Assembly: GCF_014192915.1 (NCBI RefSeq)
Contig: NZ_JACHYN010000002.1
Span: 62,001 to 126,000, forward strand
Origin: Azospirillum sp. OGB3
GTDB lineage: Bacteria > Pseudomonadota > Alphaproteobacteria > Azospirillales > Azospirillaceae
Direction: 5' to 3'
Length of the DNA: 64,000 bases
The stretch's first letter is position 1, and every line of letters begins with the position of its first letter. The notes under the pieces were generated by a model. That model was not told the origin of the DNA. It saw nothing but the letters and a program-made list of their open reading frames with translations, and searched no databases. Below are positions 52,790-61,130 of the stretch, in pieces. Both the position numbers and the translations under genes were made by a program.

Positions 52790-54013
52790 TCAGCCGGTCC
52801 GGCGCGCCATCGCCTCGCGGCCGCGCGCCGGTGTGCTTCGTTTCTTCGCGTCGCCCGGCGGGACGCCGTTCATCAGGAAGCGCAAGGTCGGCGAGCGGCG
52901 GACCAGCCCGTGATGGAACGCCAGCGGCACGAACAACCCCACCGCGGTGACCGCCGCGAACTCCAGCAGGGGCGGGGCGGTGACGGCCAGCAGGGCGAAG
53001 CCGGCGGCCATGACCACCAAGTGGTGCAGCAAGTAGATGGTGTAGGAGGCCTGCGACAGCGTCCGCACCCGGCGGCTCTCCGCCGAGAAGAAGGACTGCG
53101 TCAGACCAAGGACGAAGCGGAAGGCCGACCAGGCGGCGACGGCGCGCAGCGCCTCGTCGAGGAAGCGGACCGGCATCGGCTTCTCCACGCCGACCATGCC
53201 GATGTGGATGGCGAAACAGACCAGATAGGTCAGGGCCACGCCCCAGCTCGCCTTGGCGTAGCGCGCGGCCCCGCCCGGCCAATGGGCGATCAGCACGCCG
53301 ACCGCGAAGAAGCCCGCCGAGACGACGATGCTCACCGCCGTCGAGTTGGTCGGCACCAGCGGCGTCACCAGCCAGTCGGAGATGTTGTCGAAGCCCAGCA
53401 CCCCCATCATGACGAGGCTGAGCAGGAGCGGAGGCAGCCAGTCCGGCGGATCGGCCAGCCAGCGGGCCGGCCCCGGCGCGCGCTCCGCCAGCCGCCGGTG
53501 CAGCGCGACCAGCAGCGGGTAGGCGAGGCAGAGCGCCAGCACGCTGATGAACAGCTCGACCAGGAACCACAGGTGATAGACGAGCCCGCCGCTCCAGAAG
53601 GCCGCGGGGACGGTTTGGGTGACGAATTCGCCTGCGGTCAGGCCGGGGTCGATGGCGCGGCTTTCCATCCAGAGCTGCGCGACGTTCAGCGTCGCCGCCA
53701 TGGCGACCAGCGGCACCAGCAGCCGCGAGGCGCGCGAGGTCAGCACCGCCCGCGGCCCGTGGCGGCGCAGGCTGTGGGTGATCAGCAGGCCGGAGATCAG
53801 GAAGAAGGCGGGCATGCGGAAACTGTGGATGAAGTCCGCGAACAGCCCGATCCAGGCGATGCCGTCGGGCGAATTCATCACCCAGTCGTAGCCCGGCGTG
53901 TAGATCAGCGCCGCGTGGTAGGGCACGCCGAGGATCATCAGCAGGCTGCGCGCCGCGTCCAGCGAATGATCCCGTGTGCCGCCCATTCCAATTGATACGC
54001 CCGCCGTCGCCAT
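52790..54013 (-). CDS. Acyltransferase 3 family membrane protein
   Basis: This 407-residue protein has about ten hydrophobic helices. It has the family start RDHSLDAARSLLMILGVPYHAAL (His/Asp active region), FIHSFRMPAFFLISGLLITHSLRR and VYHLWFLVELFISVLAL. Members transfer acyl groups to extracellular or envelope carbohydrates (OpgC/OafA type), so it may modify glucans or exopolysaccharide. The ATG at 54013 is chosen because it falls just before the conserved N-terminus; upstream sequence looks non-coding. Confidence 0.88.
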   Translation of the reverse strand: MATAGVSIGMGGTRDHSLDAARSLLMILGVPYHAALIYTPGYDWVMNSPDGIAWIGLFADFIHSFRMPAFFLISGLLITHSLRRHGPRAVLTSRASRLLVPLVAMAATLNVAQLWMESRAIDPGLTAGEFVTQTVPAAFWSGGLVYHLWFLVELFISVLALCLAYPLLVALHRRLAERAPGPARWLADPPDWLPPLLLSLVMMGVLGFDNISDWLVTPLVPTNSTAVSIVVSAGFFAVGVLIAHWPGGAARYAKASWGVALTYLVCFAIHIGMVGVEKPMPVRFLDEALRAVAAWSAFRFVLGLTQSFFSAESRRVRTLSQASYTIYLLHHLVVMAAGFALLAVTAPPLLEFAAVTAVGLFVPLAFHHGLVRRSPTLRFLMNGVPPGDAKKRSTPARGREAMARRTG

Positions 54014-54299
54014 CGCCCACACCTTTCGGGGTCTCTTTCGTTTCACCTCTCCGAACGAACGCGCCAGGGCATCGTCCGGACGCGCTAGGGGCGGTGGCGC
54101 ATTCGGGGGACCGAGGTGGGGGTAAGCCGTTCTTACCGGTTGCGCTCCGTCCGCACCGGCGCGCCGAGGGCTCACGACGCAAGGGTTCACGGCGATGGCC
54201 CGGACCTGTTACAAGACCGCTGCGGAGCGCTCGCATTCACGCGGGTGGCGCCGTCGTTCGCGCCCGTATTTCCGCGGGTGGCTTTTGGAGGATTCCGTC

Positions 54300-54764
54300 A
54301 TGCTCTGGCTCGCCGCCTACATCGGCAGCGTACTTGCCATCAACTACGCCTTCAGCTTGGCGCCGCATCTGGATCTGGTGTGGTCCTGCTGGGCCGGGTT
54401 GATCTTCATCCTGCGCGACATGGTCCAGGTCCGTTACGGCCACTGGTCGCTGGCCGCCATGCTGGCCGCCACGCTGCTGTCCTTCCTGCTGGCCGACCCC
54501 TTCGTCGCGACGGCCAGCGTCACCGCCTTCGCGGTGTCGGAACTGATCGACTGGGGCGTCTTCACCGTCACCCGCCGCCCGCTGCGCGACCGGCTGTGGA
54601 TCAGCGCCGCCCTGTCGGTGCCGGTGGACACGGCGCTGTTCTTCGGCATGCTCGGCATCTGGGACCCGACGGTCTGGGCGGCGAGCCTCGCGTCCAAGCT
54701 GGCCGGCGTGTCGGCGGTGTGGATGCTGATGCGCGCCCGGTCGGCGCGGCCGGCGACGGCCTGA
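54300..54764 (+). CDS. VUT-family (YhhQ-like) membrane protein
   Basis: This 154-residue protein has about five hydrophobic helices: MLWLAAYIGSVLAINYAFSLA, SCWAGLIFILRDMVQVRYG, AAMLAATLLSFLLADPFVA, VSELIDWGVFTVTRRPL and ISAALSVPVDTALFFGML. The SELIDW and SVPVDTALF motifs are those of the VUT/YhhQ family, which includes the preQ0/queuosine precursor transporters. This copy is shorter than YhhQ (about 220), so the substrate is uncertain. GGAGGATTC precedes the ATG. No preQ1 riboswitch was seen. Confidence 0.8.
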   Translation: MLWLAAYIGSVLAINYAFSLAPHLDLVWSCWAGLIFILRDMVQVRYGHWSLAAMLAATLLSFLLADPFVATASVTAFAVSELIDWGVFTVTRRPLRDRLWISAALSVPVDTALFFGMLGIWDPTVWAASLASKLAGVSAVWMLMRARSARPATA

Positions 54765-54776
54765 TCCGGTCCCGGA

Positions 54777-54864
54777 TTTGGCAATCGCCGACTCGGCGAC
54801 CCGCCGGTTCCGCCGCGGCTGGTCCCAGCCGTGCCGGGGCAACGCGGCGTCGGCGATTGCCAAA
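54777..54864. repeat. 88-bp stem-loop with perfect 15-bp inverted ends between convergent genes
   Basis: TTTGGCAATCGCCGA at 54777-54791 is exactly inverted at 54850-54864. An inner CGGCTGG/CCAGCCG hairpin sits in the loop. It lies between the converging VUT and CHASE-kinase genes and may end both transcripts, or be a small mobile palindromic element. Confidence 0.7.
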
Positions 54865-54878
54865 AGGACCGCAGGGCG

Positions 54879-56720
54879 TCAGGCCACGGAGGCCGCGGTC
54901 TCGGTGGTTTGGCGGGGGACGGGCGCCTCGTCGGGGATCTCGACCAGGAAGATGGCGCCACGGCCCGGGCGCGACAGCACGCGCACCCGGTAGCCGAGCA
55001 ACCGGCTGAGCCGCGCCACCGTGGCGAGGCCGAGGCCGAGGCCCTTGCGCCGATCGCGCTCCGGATTGCCGATCTGGTAGAAGTCCTCGAAGATCAGATG
55101 CAGCCGGTCCTGCGGGATGCCGGGGCCGGTGTCCTGCACCTTGATGGCGGTGAATCCGCGCGCCTGCCGGCAGGTCACGCGGATGGTGCCGCTGTGGGTG
55201 TATTTCAGCGCGTTGCTCAGCAGGTTGCGGACGATCCGCTCCAGCATCGCCGGGTCGGTCGTCACGCGGGCGCCGCCGCAGGTGACGCGGAAGCCCAGAC
55301 CCTTGCCGGCGGCCTCCAGCCGGCCCTCCTCGCAGATGCGCTCCAGGAAGACGGGCAGGTCCAGCTCGGAGAGCTGCGGGCTGATCACGCCGGTTTCCAG
55401 AGTGGCGATGTCCATCAGCGAGTTCAGCAGGCGCTGCGTCGCCTCGAACCCGTCGCGGGCGGCGTCCAACAGCTTGCGCAGCCGGGGGCTGTCCGCCTGC
55501 TCGCCGATCATGTGCAGATAGATGCCCAGCGTCTGGAGCGGCTGGCGCAGGTCGTGGCTGGCGGCGGCGAGGAAGCGCGACTTGGCGGCGTTCGCCTGCT
55601 CCGCCTCGGCCCGCGCCAGCGCCAGCGCATCGTAGCTGCGGCGCAGCTCCGCCATGCGGTCGCGGTCCTGCAGCACGGAGTTGACGGTGGCGACCAGAAG
55701 CAGCGTGATGATCAGGCCGGCGAACAGAACCGCCCGCGGCGTGGCGCTGGCCACGCTCTCGTCGAAGGCGTGGGTGCCGGACAGGACGAGCGTCCAAGGG
55801 CGGCCGAACACCTCGACATGGAGGGTCTCCCGGAACGCGGCGTCGCGGGCGACCGCGGAATCGAACATCAGGGAGTCCGCAGTAATCTCCGTCCCGTCAT
55901 GGACACGGATGTCCAGGAGCTCGGACGCGCCCCGGCTCATGATGCTGCGCATCAGGTCGTGCGCGCGGAAGGGGCTGTAGACGAAGCCGAGCAGAGCCTC
56001 CCGCCGGTCGGTGGCGGTGGTCAGGGGCAGGGCTTGGTCGTAGACGGGCACATAGATGAGGAAGCCGGGCTGCACGTCCTCTTCGGTTTCCTGGACCAGC
56101 CGCAGCCGGGCGGTGGCCGCGGCGGTGCCGCTGCCGCGGGCGCGCTCCATGGCGGCCTGGCGGGTCGGCTCGGCGTGCATGTCGAAGCCGAAGGCCCGCA
56201 GGTTGCGGCTGGCGAAGGGCTCGATGTAGATGATGGGAAAATATTCTGGCCGTTCCCCCTCCGGCGTCACGCGGTAGCTGTAGAAGCCGGCGGCGTGCAG
56301 CGACGCCTCGTGCTGCTCCCGGTCGGACGCCTTGACGCGCTTGGCGTAGCCGATGCCCTGGATGCCGGGATAGCGGTCCTCCACATGCAGGCCGGTGACG
56401 TAGGCCCGCCATTCCGTGCGGCTGATCTGCCCGCCGCCGGCGTCCACCATCGCCACGGCGCCCTGGAGCATCTGTTCGTAGGTGTCGAGCCGCGCCGTGA
56501 CGTCGCCCGCCAGATCGCGCGCCAGAGCGCGGAAGCGCGCCTCGGCCAGCCGGTGGTTCTGCTCGGTCAGCAGCCACCAGGCGAGTCCGGTCAGCAGCAA
56601 CCCCAGCCCGAAGACCGCCCAGCTTTCCCAGGAACGGAACAGCCGTCCGTCGGATACGGCGGCGCGCTTGCGCTTAGGCTTGAGCGGTGCGGCGGGCGCC
56701 GGCGGTAAGGGAACGTCCAT
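54879..56720 (-). CDS. CHASE-domain membrane histidine kinase
   Basis: The 613-residue protein has a first membrane helix (WAVFGLGLLLTGLAWWLL, about residues 34-51), a periplasmic CHASE sensor domain (ISRTEWRAYVTGL, YPGIQGIGYAKRV, EPFASRNLRAFGFDMHAEPTRQAAMERAR), a second helix (AVLFAGLIITLLLVATV, about 335-355), a coiled linker, then HisKA with AAASHDLRQPLQTLGIYL, N-box RNLLSNALKYT, G-boxes DTGPGIP and GLGLGLATV. No receiver is attached. A stand-alone receiver gene lies 14 bp upstream in the same operon and is its likely partner. Confidence 0.93.
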   Translation of the reverse strand: MDVPLPPAPAAPLKPKRKRAAVSDGRLFRSWESWAVFGLGLLLTGLAWWLLTEQNHRLAEARFRALARDLAGDVTARLDTYEQMLQGAVAMVDAGGGQISRTEWRAYVTGLHVEDRYPGIQGIGYAKRVKASDREQHEASLHAAGFYSYRVTPEGERPEYFPIIYIEPFASRNLRAFGFDMHAEPTRQAAMERARGSGTAAATARLRLVQETEEDVQPGFLIYVPVYDQALPLTTATDRREALLGFVYSPFRAHDLMRSIMSRGASELLDIRVHDGTEITADSLMFDSAVARDAAFRETLHVEVFGRPWTLVLSGTHAFDESVASATPRAVLFAGLIITLLLVATVNSVLQDRDRMAELRRSYDALALARAEAEQANAAKSRFLAAASHDLRQPLQTLGIYLHMIGEQADSPRLRKLLDAARDGFEATQRLLNSLMDIATLETGVISPQLSELDLPVFLERICEEGRLEAAGKGLGFRVTCGGARVTTDPAMLERIVRNLLSNALKYTHSGTIRVTCRQARGFTAIKVQDTGPGIPQDRLHLIFEDFYQIGNPERDRRKGLGLGLATVARLSRLLGYRVRVLSRPGRGAIFLVEIPDEAPVPRQTTETAASVA

Positions 56721-56734
56721 GCCGGTCCGGCCCG

Positions 56735-57157
56735 TCACGCCGTACCGGCGGCCTGTTCCCGCAGCACCTTGGTCAGCACCGCCTGCAGATGGGGCGGCAG
56801 CACCGGTTTCTGCAGGACGGTCAGCCCACGGGCGCGGGCGTCGCGCAGCCCTTCGGTGGAGGTGTCGCCGGTGATGATGACGCCCGGCACCTCGGCCCCT
56901 GACTCCGCCCGGATGCGGTCGATGGCCTGCACCCCGGTGCGCCCTTCGCGCAGCCGGTAGTCGGCCAGGATGGCGTGCGGCGTTTCCCCGGCGATGGACA
57001 GGCGGTCGACAGCCTCGCCCTCGCTTTCGGCGGTGACGACCCGGTACCCCCACATCTCCAGGAGGAGATTGAGAGCCTGCAGAACCGTCCGCTCGTCGTC
57101 GATCACCATGACGAGCTTGTCCTGGTCGTCGTCACCCGCGGAAGTCACTGTGTCCAA
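56735..57157 (-). CDS. Stand-alone response-regulator receiver domain protein
   Basis: This 140-residue CheY-like protein has the acidic pair in MVIDDERTVLQALNLLL, the phospho-acceptor Asp in AILADYRLREGRTGV, Thr in GVIITGDTST and Lys in VLQKPVLPPHLQAVL. It has no output domain. It is the first gene of a two-gene operon with the CHASE kinase (14-bp gap), so probably a phosphorelay intermediate or an allosteric effector; the final target is not in the window. Confidence 0.92.
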   Translation of the reverse strand: MDTVTSAGDDDQDKLVMVIDDERTVLQALNLLLEMWGYRVVTAESEGEAVDRLSIAGETPHAILADYRLREGRTGVQAIDRIRAESGAEVPGVIITGDTSTEGLRDARARGLTVLQKPVLPPHLQAVLTKVLREQAAGTA

Positions 57158-57461
57158 TCCATCCGTTCAGAAAGGCCGGTGATCTTACAGACCAACAGGC
57201 ATCCGGCCAGAAAATAGTACCGCACCCGTGAGATGGGCGCCATGCAGAGGGGCGGCTGTGTAGCACAGACGATGGTTTGTTCGGTCAGTACATTTGTCCT
57301 ATTACCTCCATTGCGTGCCTATGGCCGGCGCGGCAAAGCCCCGCATTCCTGATGGGTTCGATCAAAAGCATTGAGCTGGCGGAGCGCATCGTCCATTCTT
57401 CCGGCCCTCCGGACAGTCCTATGACCTTCCTTCGGGCGACCAATATCTTCGGGCGGCGGCA
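57158..57461. other. Divergent intergenic region between the receiver gene and cimA
   Basis: The 304 bp hold no supported gene. It must carry promoters in both directions. GGTTTGTTCGGTCAGTACATT near 57270 is an AT-richer island but no clear paired -35/-10, T-box or attenuator was recognised. Confidence 0.35.
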
Positions 57462-59066
57462 ATGACGGGCGAACGCATATATCTGTATGACACCACGCTG
57501 CGCGACGGGGCGCAGACCCAGGACGTGGATTTCTCCGTCGCCGACAAGATCGCCATCGCCCGCGACCTCGACCGGCTGGGAATCGACTATGTGGAAGGCG
57601 GCTGGCCCGGCGCCAACCCGACCGACGACCAGTTCTTCGCCGAGGCGCCGGACCTCGCCCGCTCGACCTTCACCGCCTTCGGCATGACGCGCCGTCCCGG
57701 CCGCAGCACCGCGAACGACCCGCAGCTCGCCGCCCTGATCCAGTCCAAGGCGCGCGCCGTCTGCATCGTCGGCAAGACCTGGGACTTCCATGTCGACGTG
57801 GCGCTGGCCATCCCGCGCGAGGAAAACATCGCGCTGATCGCCGACAGCATCGCCGCGCTGAAGGCCGCCAAGGGCGAGGCGCTGTTTGACGCCGAGCATT
57901 TCTTCGACGGCTACAAGCGCAACCCGGCCTATGCCGCGTCCTGCATCAAGGCCGCCTACGAGGCGGGGGCGCGCTGGGTCGTGCTGTGCGACACCAACGG
58001 CGGCACGCTGCCCCACGAGATCGACGCGATCGTCCGGCAGGTGATCGAGGAGCATGGCATCCCCGGCGACCGGCTGGGCATCCACTGCCACAACGACACC
58101 GAGAACGCCGTCGCCAACTCGCTGGCCGCGGTGCGCGCCGGGGTGCGGATGGTGCAGGGGACGATCAACGGGCTGGGCGAGCGTTGCGGCAACGCCAATC
58201 TCGTCTCGCTGATCCCGTCGCTGATGCTGAAGATGGGCTGCGACGTCGGCATCCGGCCCGTCGACCTGCCGCTGCTGACCGAGATCAGCCGCAAGTTCGA
58301 CGAGCGGCTGAACCGCGCGCCGAACCGCCACGCCCCCTACGTCGGCGCCAGCGCCTTCGCCCACAAGGGCGGGCTGCACGTCTCCGCCGTGGAGAAGGAC
58401 CCATCCTCCTACGAGCATGTCGAGCCGGAGGCGGTCGGCAACCGCCGCCAGATTGTCATGTCGGACCAGGCGGGCCGTTCCAACGTCATCGCGCGGCTGC
58501 GCGAGATGGGCATGGCCGTGGACCCGAAGGACGAGCGGCTGAACCGCCTGCTCGACGTCGTGAAGCAGCGCGACACCGAGGGCTACGCCTACGACACCGC
58601 CGAGGCCAGCTTCGAGCTGCTGGTCCGCCGCGAGTTGGGCGAGGTGCCCGACTATTTCACCCTGAAACGCTTCCACGTCACCGACGAGCGCCGCTACAAC
58701 GCCAAGGGCGAGCTGGTGGTGGAGTCCGAGGCCGTCGTCCGCGTGAAGATCGGCGGCAAGGAGTATCACGAGGTGGCGTCGGGCAACGGCCCGGTGAACG
58801 CGCTGGACACCGCGATGCGCAAGGCGCTGGAGCCGCTGTACCCGCTGCTCGGCGGGGTGAAGCTGTCCGACTACCGCGTGCGCATCCTGGCCGCCAAGGA
58901 CGGCACCGGCGCCATGCCGCGCGTGCTGATCCGCTCGCGCAACGGCGACGGGCAGGAATGGTCGACGCTGGGCGTTTCCACCAACATCATCGAGGCGTCG
59001 ATGGAGGCGCTGGTGGACAGTTACACATTCAAGCTGTTTAAAGGCGGCGCAACACCGCGAAGCTGA
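57462..59066 (+). CDS. cimA: (R)-citramalate synthase
   Basis: This 534-residue protein has the DRE-TIM barrel start IYLYDTTLRDGAQTQDVDFS, metal-binding LGIHCHNDTENAVANSLAAV and GLGERCGNANL, and a C-terminal LeuA-type allosteric domain (VESEAVVRVKIGGKEYHEVASGNGPVNALDTAMRKAL). The length and the YVEGGWPGANPTD motif are those of CimA, not 2-isopropylmalate synthase. It condenses pyruvate and acetyl-CoA to citramalate on the threonine-independent isoleucine route and is likely feedback inhibited by isoleucine. trmJ follows by 16 bp. Confidence 0.94.
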   Translation: MTGERIYLYDTTLRDGAQTQDVDFSVADKIAIARDLDRLGIDYVEGGWPGANPTDDQFFAEAPDLARSTFTAFGMTRRPGRSTANDPQLAALIQSKARAVCIVGKTWDFHVDVALAIPREENIALIADSIAALKAAKGEALFDAEHFFDGYKRNPAYAASCIKAAYEAGARWVVLCDTNGGTLPHEIDAIVRQVIEEHGIPGDRLGIHCHNDTENAVANSLAAVRAGVRMVQGTINGLGERCGNANLVSLIPSLMLKMGCDVGIRPVDLPLLTEISRKFDERLNRAPNRHAPYVGASAFAHKGGLHVSAVEKDPSSYEHVEPEAVGNRRQIVMSDQAGRSNVIARLREMGMAVDPKDERLNRLLDVVKQRDTEGYAYDTAEASFELLVRRELGEVPDYFTLKRFHVTDERRYNAKGELVVESEAVVRVKIGGKEYHEVASGNGPVNALDTAMRKALEPLYPLLGGVKLSDYRVRILAAKDGTGAMPRVLIRSRNGDGQEWSTLGVSTNIIEASMEALVDSYTFKLFKGGATPRS

Positions 59067-59082
59067 GACCAACGTTCAGATC

Positions 59083-59853
59083 ATGACCTCCGGCAAAGAC
59101 CCCAACCGGCCCTCCGTCCTGGGCGGGCCGACCATCATCCTCGTGCAGCCCCAGCTCGGCGAGAACATCGGCGCCTGCGCACGGGCCATGCTGAATTGCG
59201 GCCTGACCGAACTGCGTCTGGTGAAGCCGCGCGACGGCTGGCCGAACGAAAAGGCGGTGGCCGCGGCGTCGGGCGCCGATCCGGTGCTGGACGGGGCCAA
59301 GCTCTACGACACGACGGCGGAGGCCGTGGCCGACCTGAACGTGGTCTTCGCCACCACCGTCCGCACCCGCGGGATGATCCAGGAGTTCGTCACCCCGCGC
59401 GTCGCCGCGACGGAGCTGCGCGCCCATGTCGACTCCGGGCACAAGACCGGCGTGCTGTTCGGGCCGGAGCGCACCGGTCTGGTCAACGACGACCTGACGC
59501 TGGCTTCAACGCTGATCACCGTGCCGCTGAACCCGGCCTTCTCGTCGCTCAATCTGGCGCAGGCGGTGCTGCTGATCGGCTACGAGTGGTTCCAGACCGG
59601 CGAGACCCCGCCGGACCGCGTGCTGCACACCGGCCAGACCCGCCCGGCGACCAAGGCGGAGCTTGTGAACTTCTTCGAGCATCTGGAGGGCGACCTCGAC
59701 CGCACCGGCTTCTTCACCTCGCCGGAGAAGCGCCCGTCCATGGTCCGCACGCTGCGCAACGCCCTGGAGCGGATGCAGATGACCGAGCAGGAGGTCCGCA
59801 CTTTCCACGGCGTCGTCGCGGCGTTGACCGGGCGGCGCAAGGGCGAACCGTAA
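59083..59853 (+). CDS. trmJ: TrmJ-type tRNA (cytidine/uridine-2'-O-) methyltransferase
   Basis: This 256-residue SPOUT methyltransferase has motif 1 ILVQPQLGENIGACARAMLN, motif 2 LFGPERTGLVNDDL and motif 3 SLNLAQAVLLIGYEW. A C-terminal helical region (VNFFEHLEGDLDRTGFF, RTLRNALERMQMTEQEVRTFHGVV) is typical of TrmJ. It methylates position 32 of tRNAs with S-adenosylmethionine. It is probably cotranscribed with cimA (16 bp) and possibly with the regulator gene downstream (41 bp). Confidence 0.92.
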   Translation: MTSGKDPNRPSVLGGPTIILVQPQLGENIGACARAMLNCGLTELRLVKPRDGWPNEKAVAAASGADPVLDGAKLYDTTAEAVADLNVVFATTVRTRGMIQEFVTPRVAATELRAHVDSGHKTGVLFGPERTGLVNDDLTLASTLITVPLNPAFSSLNLAQAVLLIGYEWFQTGETPPDRVLHTGQTRPATKAELVNFFEHLEGDLDRTGFFTSPEKRPSMVRTLRNALERMQMTEQEVRTFHGVVAALTGRRKGEP

Positions 59854-59894
59854 CCCTCTTCCCTTCCGGGGCTAATCGCTGCCTATACTGCCCC

Positions 59895-60608
59895 ATGGAA
59901 TACACCTTGCAGCATATGGACGTTGGCCTCGTCCTGCTCGACGGCGACCGGCGCGTCGTGTCGGTCAACGCGTCCGTGGCGCGGATGCTGGGGCGCGACC
60001 GTCCGCTGCTGGGGGCCAGCCTGCACGACCTGCACCCGCCGGGCAGCCGCGCCAAGGTGGAGTTGCTGCTGGCCGCGGCGCACGACCCGGACTCCCCGGC
60101 GGCGGCCAGCTCCATGATGGTGGCCCTGCCGGGGCGGACCATCGTGGTGAAGGCCACCGCCCTGCCGCCGGGCGGCGGCGCCGCGTTGGCCCTGATGCTG
60201 TTCGAGGTGACCGGGAAGGCGCTTGGCGAGCCGGCACCGCCGCCGCCCGCGGACGCGGCGCCCGAACCGGTCACGCCGCTGGTGAAGCTGCCGATCACGA
60301 CGCGGCAGGGCGTGGTTCTGATCGACCCCGCCGACGCGGTCTATGTGCAGGCCGACGGGCATTACACGCGGGTTCACACGGCGGACGGCGCCTTCTTCTG
60401 CTCGCTCTCCCTGTCGGAGCTGGAGGCGCGGCTCGACGGGCGGCAGTTCGTGCGGGCGCACCGCCGTTACTTGGTTAACCTGCGCCACGCCCAGGCCATC
60501 GACCGCAGCGACGGGCGGGCCGCCTTCGTCATGGCCGCCCCCGGCTCCCCCCGCGTGCCGGTCAGCCGCGGCCGGATCGAGCAGCTGAAGAAGCTGCTGG
60601 CTCTTTAG
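59895..60608 (+). CDS. rcoM: RcoM-like PAS-LytTR regulator, candidate heme CO sensor
   Basis: The 237-residue protein has an N-terminal PAS domain (about 1-110) and a C-terminal LytTR DNA-binding domain (about 132-237: RQGVVLIDPADAVYVQADGH, FVRAHRRYLVNLRHAQAI, VPVSRGRIEQLKKLL). This two-domain plan is that of RcoM, the single-component CO sensor. By eye, His47 (DLHPPGSRAKVELLL) and Met74 (SSMMVALPGR) align with heme ligands His74 and Met104 of Burkholderia RcoM; the Cys94 position is not Cys here. cowN lies 522 bp downstream with LytTR-type repeats before it. ATG at 59895. Confidence 0.85.
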   Translation: MEYTLQHMDVGLVLLDGDRRVVSVNASVARMLGRDRPLLGASLHDLHPPGSRAKVELLLAAAHDPDSPAAASSMMVALPGRTIVVKATALPPGGGAALALMLFEVTGKALGEPAPPPPADAAPEPVTPLVKLPITTRQGVVLIDPADAVYVQADGHYTRVHTADGAFFCSLSLSELEARLDGRQFVRAHRRYLVNLRHAQAIDRSDGRAAFVMAAPGSPRVPVSRGRIEQLKKLLAL

Positions 60609-60719
60609 CTTTTCCCCTCGCGCGCATCAGGGTTGTTCCCGCCGCCCTGTGACATCCCGCGTCGGTTGATCCGCCTCAATCGCTCCGAGCCGTTGCGGGC
60701 GTAGAACAAAGCCATGGCC

Positions 60720-60742
60720 GGCGCCCGCATCGGGTGGGCGCC
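60720..60742. other. Hairpin upstream of the 70-residue ORF
   Basis: GGCGCCC pairs with GGGCGCC around a 9-nt loop, 22 bp before the ATG at 60765. There is no T-run; it may stabilise the leader or end the rcoM transcript. Confidence 0.35.
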
Positions 60743-60764
60743 AGGATGACGAGGAGACACGGCC

Positions 60765-60977
60765 ATGGCTTTCCTGGACGACGACCACGCCTATGTGGAC
60801 CAGCTCGTGGTGGAGTATTACGGCGACCGCCTGACCGGGATGGCGCCGGAGCGTCTCGCCGCTCTGCACGCCCTGTTTGGCGAGGTGATGTGGCACGAGG
60901 GGATCGAGGCGCTGACTCCGCAGCGGCTGAACACGCTGCTGGACTTCACCGAGGAAGAGCTGTCGCACGCCGCCTGA
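60765..60977 (+). CDS. Small acidic protein between rcoM-like gene and cowN, unknown
   Basis: ACGAGGAGA lies before the ATG at 60765 and supports translation. The 70-residue product (MAFLDDDHAYVDQLVVEYYG...) is acidic, predicted helical, with no cysteine or membrane segment (ALHALFGEVMWHEGIEAL, LNTLLDFTEEELSHAA). I do not recognise the family. It ends 30 bp before the direct repeats ahead of cowN. A link to CO protection rests on position only. Confidence 0.65.
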   Translation: MAFLDDDHAYVDQLVVEYYGDRLTGMAPERLAALHALFGEVMWHEGIEALTPQRLNTLLDFTEEELSHAA

Positions 60978-61006
60978 ATGGGGTGTCTGAATGGTAAGAG
61001 CGCGAA

Positions 61007-61066
61007 CCGTTCGCGCAGGACACCCGCCGTTCACGCCGTCCGCCCGCCGTTCGTGCAGCGGGTCTT
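61007..61066 (+). promoter_or_regulatory. Three LytTR-type direct repeats upstream of cowN (candidate RcoM operator)
   Basis: CCGTTC occurs at 61007, 61027 and 61047, exactly 20 bp apart. The extended half-sites ACCGTTCGC, GCCGTTCAC and GCCGTTCGT match the LytTR consensus [TA][AC][CA]GTTN[AG][TG] at 8, 7 and 8 of nine positions. I recall that RcoM binds triplets of direct repeats about 21 bp apart over about 60 bp. They lie between the 70-residue ORF and cowN, 65-125 bp before the cowN start. No clear sigma-70 -10 box was found. Confidence 0.72.
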
Positions 61067-61130
61067 GTTCCAAGGCCCGCCTTCCGCGAAGAGGAATGTC
61101 AAGACATCCTCCTTTGTGGGAATTACGACC

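Noticed and set aside
54200-54299. preQ1 riboswitch upstream of the VUT-family gene
   Set aside because: No preQ1 hairpin with the A-rich tail was seen; the leader is short and GC-rich.
60631-60700. A second LytTR-type repeat set upstream of the 70-residue ORF
   Set aside because: GTT-containing segments occur but their spacing is irregular (33 and 27 bp) and the flanks do not match.
61065-61093. TTGTTC as -35 of a sigma-70 promoter for cowN
   Set aside because: No acceptable -10 box at 16-18 bp spacing; the position of the start site stays open.
60978-61130. NifA/sigma-54 promoter for cowN
   Set aside because: No TGT-N10-ACA and no GG-N10-GC element with good context could be found. The LytTR-type repeats explain the region better.
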